DNA of 64,000 bases from assembly GCF_004798865.1 (NCBI RefSeq), contig NW_025336587.1:1366734-1430733 (forward strand). Reading direction: 5' to 3'. The position numbers were made by a program, and so were the translations under genes. The stretch is from Varanus komodoensis. Taxonomy: Eukaryota; Chordata; Lepidosauria; Squamata; Varanidae. Shown here in pieces: positions 62,934-64,000 of the stretch. Each line of letters begins with the position of its first letter. Position 1 is the first letter of the stretch. Under the pieces are notes generated by a model. It searched no databases and had not been told where the DNA came from. It saw nothing but the letters and a program-made list of their open reading frames with translations.

Positions 62934-64000
62934 GTAGGTACTGGCTATTGGGACAGCTGCCCCGGGACAGCTAAAACAATTCCCTGGGGAGTGCCTTTCC
63001 CCAGAAAGTCTGGCATTTGTGCCAGTTCTGCAGAACTGCTGAGGCCCTGCGGTGCAGTTTTGTACACCCTAAGGAAGTCCAGAGGTTCTTAAGTGGTTTT
63101 GTTCACACTTAAGTGTCTAGTCCTCATGACATTACAACTGCTTTGCAGAAAGGAATTGAAGGAGGAGGGATGCCAAATGAGCTGAGCTGTAAGTCCAGAC
63201 ATTAGAAATTAACACCTGCTATTTGGAGAAGGCATAGGGATCTGACCCACATGTGTTTCAGTAATGTATTCATCCTGGAGGGCTTGAATGTGTGAACATT
63301 TTTTAAAAAGCACCATGTCCAAGGTGATGTGAAAAATCTTCTTTGTAGAGTTTGACCTTTGAGTTATTAAGGGTACACATGGAAATCACCCCTAGGATGA
63401 AGTGGTGACTTTTCATGGTTCTAGTCCTCATTTTAATTGCCCAGAAAATAGTGGAACTGTTGTAGTACAGGCTGGGCTACAAATAAAAGATTTCCTTGTT
63501 TGGGTCTTGCCTCTGTCATAAACTTGGGCTAATCTCAATCTCAGCTTCTGTCATATGGGAAATGATAAGATGGACCTACCTTACAGGTTTGTTGTGAGGA
63601 TAATGGCTAAATAAAACATGGAAAGGGGACTGAACACCTGAAAACAAGAATTGTTATTTACTGAAGGCTTTAGGTATTCACAACCATCTTTGTGTGTGTT
63701 GTTGTAATTTTTGTTCATATCCCATGTGGTTCTAAGACAAAGATCGGTATCCTGGTGCCTTCCCGATGTTTCAGACTACAATTCCCATAACCCCTGTCCA
63801 TTGGCCTGTCCATTGGTTATGGGAACTCCACCAGGTTCAGGGCTTATTCAATTTATAATCCAGAGCACAAATGGCCTATCACCTATTCAGGCAGTGCTCC
63901 AAAACAACACTCTAGCTCCCATCAACCCGAGCCAACATGGGCAGTGATGGGGGTGATGGAAGTTGTAGTCTAACACCTCTGGAGAGCACCAGTTTGGGTA
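62934..64000. other. SHD intron 1, partial
   Basis: No second exon seen. Contains a MIR-like fragment and palindromic repeats near the end. Confidence 0.6.
63480..63660 (+). mobile_element. MIR-like SINE fragment
   Basis: CTTGGGCTAATCTCAATCTC, then GACCTACCTTACAGGTTTGT and TGTGAGGATAATGGCTAAAT, the order of the MIR core and tail. Confidence 0.65.

Overview
This window is nuclear DNA from a squamate reptile (lizard or snake). The evidence is the repeat population: tRNA-derived Sauria-type SINEs, a 5S rRNA-derived SINE, two large BovB (RTE) LINEs, many CR1 and L2-type LINE tails, and small hAT-like DNA elements. The genes are vertebrate genes with introns, and their order EBI3 - YJU2 (CCDC94) - SHD, all on the + strand, is the order on human chromosome 19p13.3.

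Layout. (1) 1-5.5 kb: the last four coding exons of a cathepsin L-like cysteine protease; the signal peptide, propeptide and mature N-terminus lie upstream of the window. (2) 5.5-9.4 kb: intergenic, with tRNA-type SINE remnants, a CR1 3' end and a clean hAT-like element with an 8-bp target duplication. (3) 9.4-18.8 kb: EBI3, six coding exons that join in frame to 304 codons. Unlike human EBI3 it has an N-terminal Ig-like domain, coded by one phase 1-1 exon, so its layout matches CNTFR or IL11RA. (4) 18.8-26.8 kb: nested repeats, including an R4-like LINE, a BovB LINE holding a TIR element, and a possible solo LTR. (5) 26.8-35 kb: the CpG-rich YJU2 promoter and the whole YJU2 gene, eight coding exons and 332 residues. 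(6) 35-62.6 kb: a long gene-free interval with decayed LINEs and SINEs, repeat-poor AT-rich blocks that may be regulatory, an orphan CCAAT/TATA promoter-like site, and a 100-N assembly gap. (7) 62.6 kb to the end: the first coding exon of SHD and part of its first intron.

The genes do not form a pathway. The cathepsin is a lysosomal or secreted protease, EBI3 is the soluble receptor-like subunit of IL-27/IL-35-type cytokines, YJU2 is a nuclear splicing factor and SHD is an SH2 adaptor.

The most unusual element is at 46,668-47,022. It joins a rearranged 28S rRNA fragment, a full-length tRNA-Val(CAC)-like segment and a CR1 3' tail, is flanked by a 7-bp direct repeat, and interrupts an older CR1 copy. 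It is either a member of a 28S/tRNA-Val SINE family or a one-off product of CR1 template jumping. Exon boundaries were set by hand from splice signals, reading phase and remembered family sequences; no alignment was run.
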